The notes under the pieces were generated by a model, which was given only the letters and a program-made list of their open reading frames with translations, made no database searches and was not told where the DNA came from. Below are positions 63,853 to 64,000 of a stretch of 64,000 nucleotides of DNA, piece by piece (within the stretch, counting starts at the first letter, position 1; every line of letters begins with the position of its first letter). The stretch covers positions 1 to 64,000 of the forward strand of contig NZ_FUWX01000004.1 in the NCBI RefSeq assembly GCF_900167275.1, given 5' to 3'. Source of the stretch: Cetobacterium ceti (GTDB taxonomy: Bacteria > Fusobacteriota > Fusobacteriia > Fusobacteriales > Fusobacteriaceae). A program made the position numbers and the translations under genes.

Positions 63853-64000
63853 ATGAGAAGACAAAGATTAGCTGCGATTGAGAAAGAAGTATCAAAAGTA
63901 GTTTCAAAATGTTTATATGAAGAAGTTAAAAATCCAAAATTAAAAAAGGCAATAATATCTATAACAAGTGTAAAAGTAACAGAAGATTTAAAGTTTGCTG
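63853..64000 (+). CDS. rbfA: Ribosome-binding factor A (partial, cut by window end)
   Basis: The first 49 codons of RbfA, a 30S maturation and cold-shock factor: MRRQRLAAIEKEVSKVVSK, then VKNPKLKKAIISITSVKVTEDLKFA, matching the family N-terminus. The ATG follows GAGGGTG (63838-63844). Last gene of the rimP operon; the rest lies beyond the window. Confidence 0.92.
   Translation, partial: MRRQRLAAIEKEVSKVVSKCLYEEVKNPKLKKAIISITSVKVTEDLKFA

Overview
The window is low-GC DNA (A+T-rich throughout, AGA-dominated arginine usage) from what is most likely a member of the Fusobacteriota (Fusobacterium/Cetobacterium type). Three things point there. It carries a Kdo transferase (waaA), so the cell makes LPS and is diderm. 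Its gene content and order otherwise look Firmicute-like (ylxM-ffh, rny-ymdB, rplU-prp-rpmA with an N-terminally extended L27, rimP-nusA-ylxR/Q-infB-rbfA). It also has a complete run of genes for B12-dependent glutamate fermentation through 3-methylaspartate. The genus cannot be fixed from the sequence alone. No prophage, insertion sequence, CRISPR array or transposase was seen; the window is core chromosome.

Layout. 1-1,050: 3' end of a 23S rRNA gene, 5S rRNA, two tandem 2[4Fe-4S] ferredoxin genes (57 and 56 aa) and a tRNA-Thr(GGU). 1,084-6,233: a single-chain helicase-nuclease with a Cys-rich AddB/Cas4-like C-terminus, DAHP synthase, PgeF and a YiiX-like lipoprotein. 6,254-7,281: a LexA-like self-cleaving repressor divergent from a 65-aa unknown gene, with inverted repeats on both promoters. 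7,374-11,130: WalJ, an iron-sulfur-less uracil-DNA-glycosylase-like protein, a small siroheme-reductase-like gene cluster behind a CRP/FNR-type palindrome, and a short dGTPase homologue lacking its HD aspartate. 11,249-15,857: yebC, recG, proS. 15,866-18,268: TPP riboswitch with thiD and a thiE-thiM fusion (thiamine salvage). 18,287-19,517: flavodoxin and tcdA. 19,612-20,660: L21 leader, rplU, prp, rpmA. 20,781-26,223: glgBCDA glycogen synthesis operon. 26,293-28,530: obg, miaA. 28,609-37,244: lipoprotein, RsbW/RsbV-like pair, rny, ymdB, prmA, cmk, waaA, trmB, purA. 37,360-44,029: ylxM, ffh, rpsP, tex and a sensor kinase with a degenerate H-box. 44,029-51,670: ileS, lspA, glyQ, glyS, then a SAM-I riboswitch and metK. 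51,712-59,179 (minus strand): glmS-glmL-glmE-mal-citD-citE-citF. 59,395-64,000: the rimP-nusA-ylxR/Q-infB-rbfA operon, with rbfA cut by the window end.

How the genes work together. The minus-strand operon encodes glutamate -> 3-methylaspartate (GlmS/GlmE, with GlmL as reactivase) -> mesaconate (Mal), then a three-subunit lyase annotated by homology as citrate lyase. Its position in this operon makes citramalate lyase (citramalate -> acetate + pyruvate) the better guess. Mesaconate hydratase and the lyase prosthetic-group genes are not in the window. Most other genes serve translation and its regulation, and several are under recognisable cis-acting RNAs (TPP, SAM-I, L21 leader).

Most of this window is well-understood housekeeping. 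No self-contained new system is obvious. The parts least explained by known biology are the LexA-like repressor with its divergent small gene, the siroheme-reductase-like/DUF1858/unknown trio, the lipoprotein-RsbW-RsbV module beside RNase Y, and three apparent degenerate enzymes (dGTPase-like, UDG-like and histidine-kinase-like).
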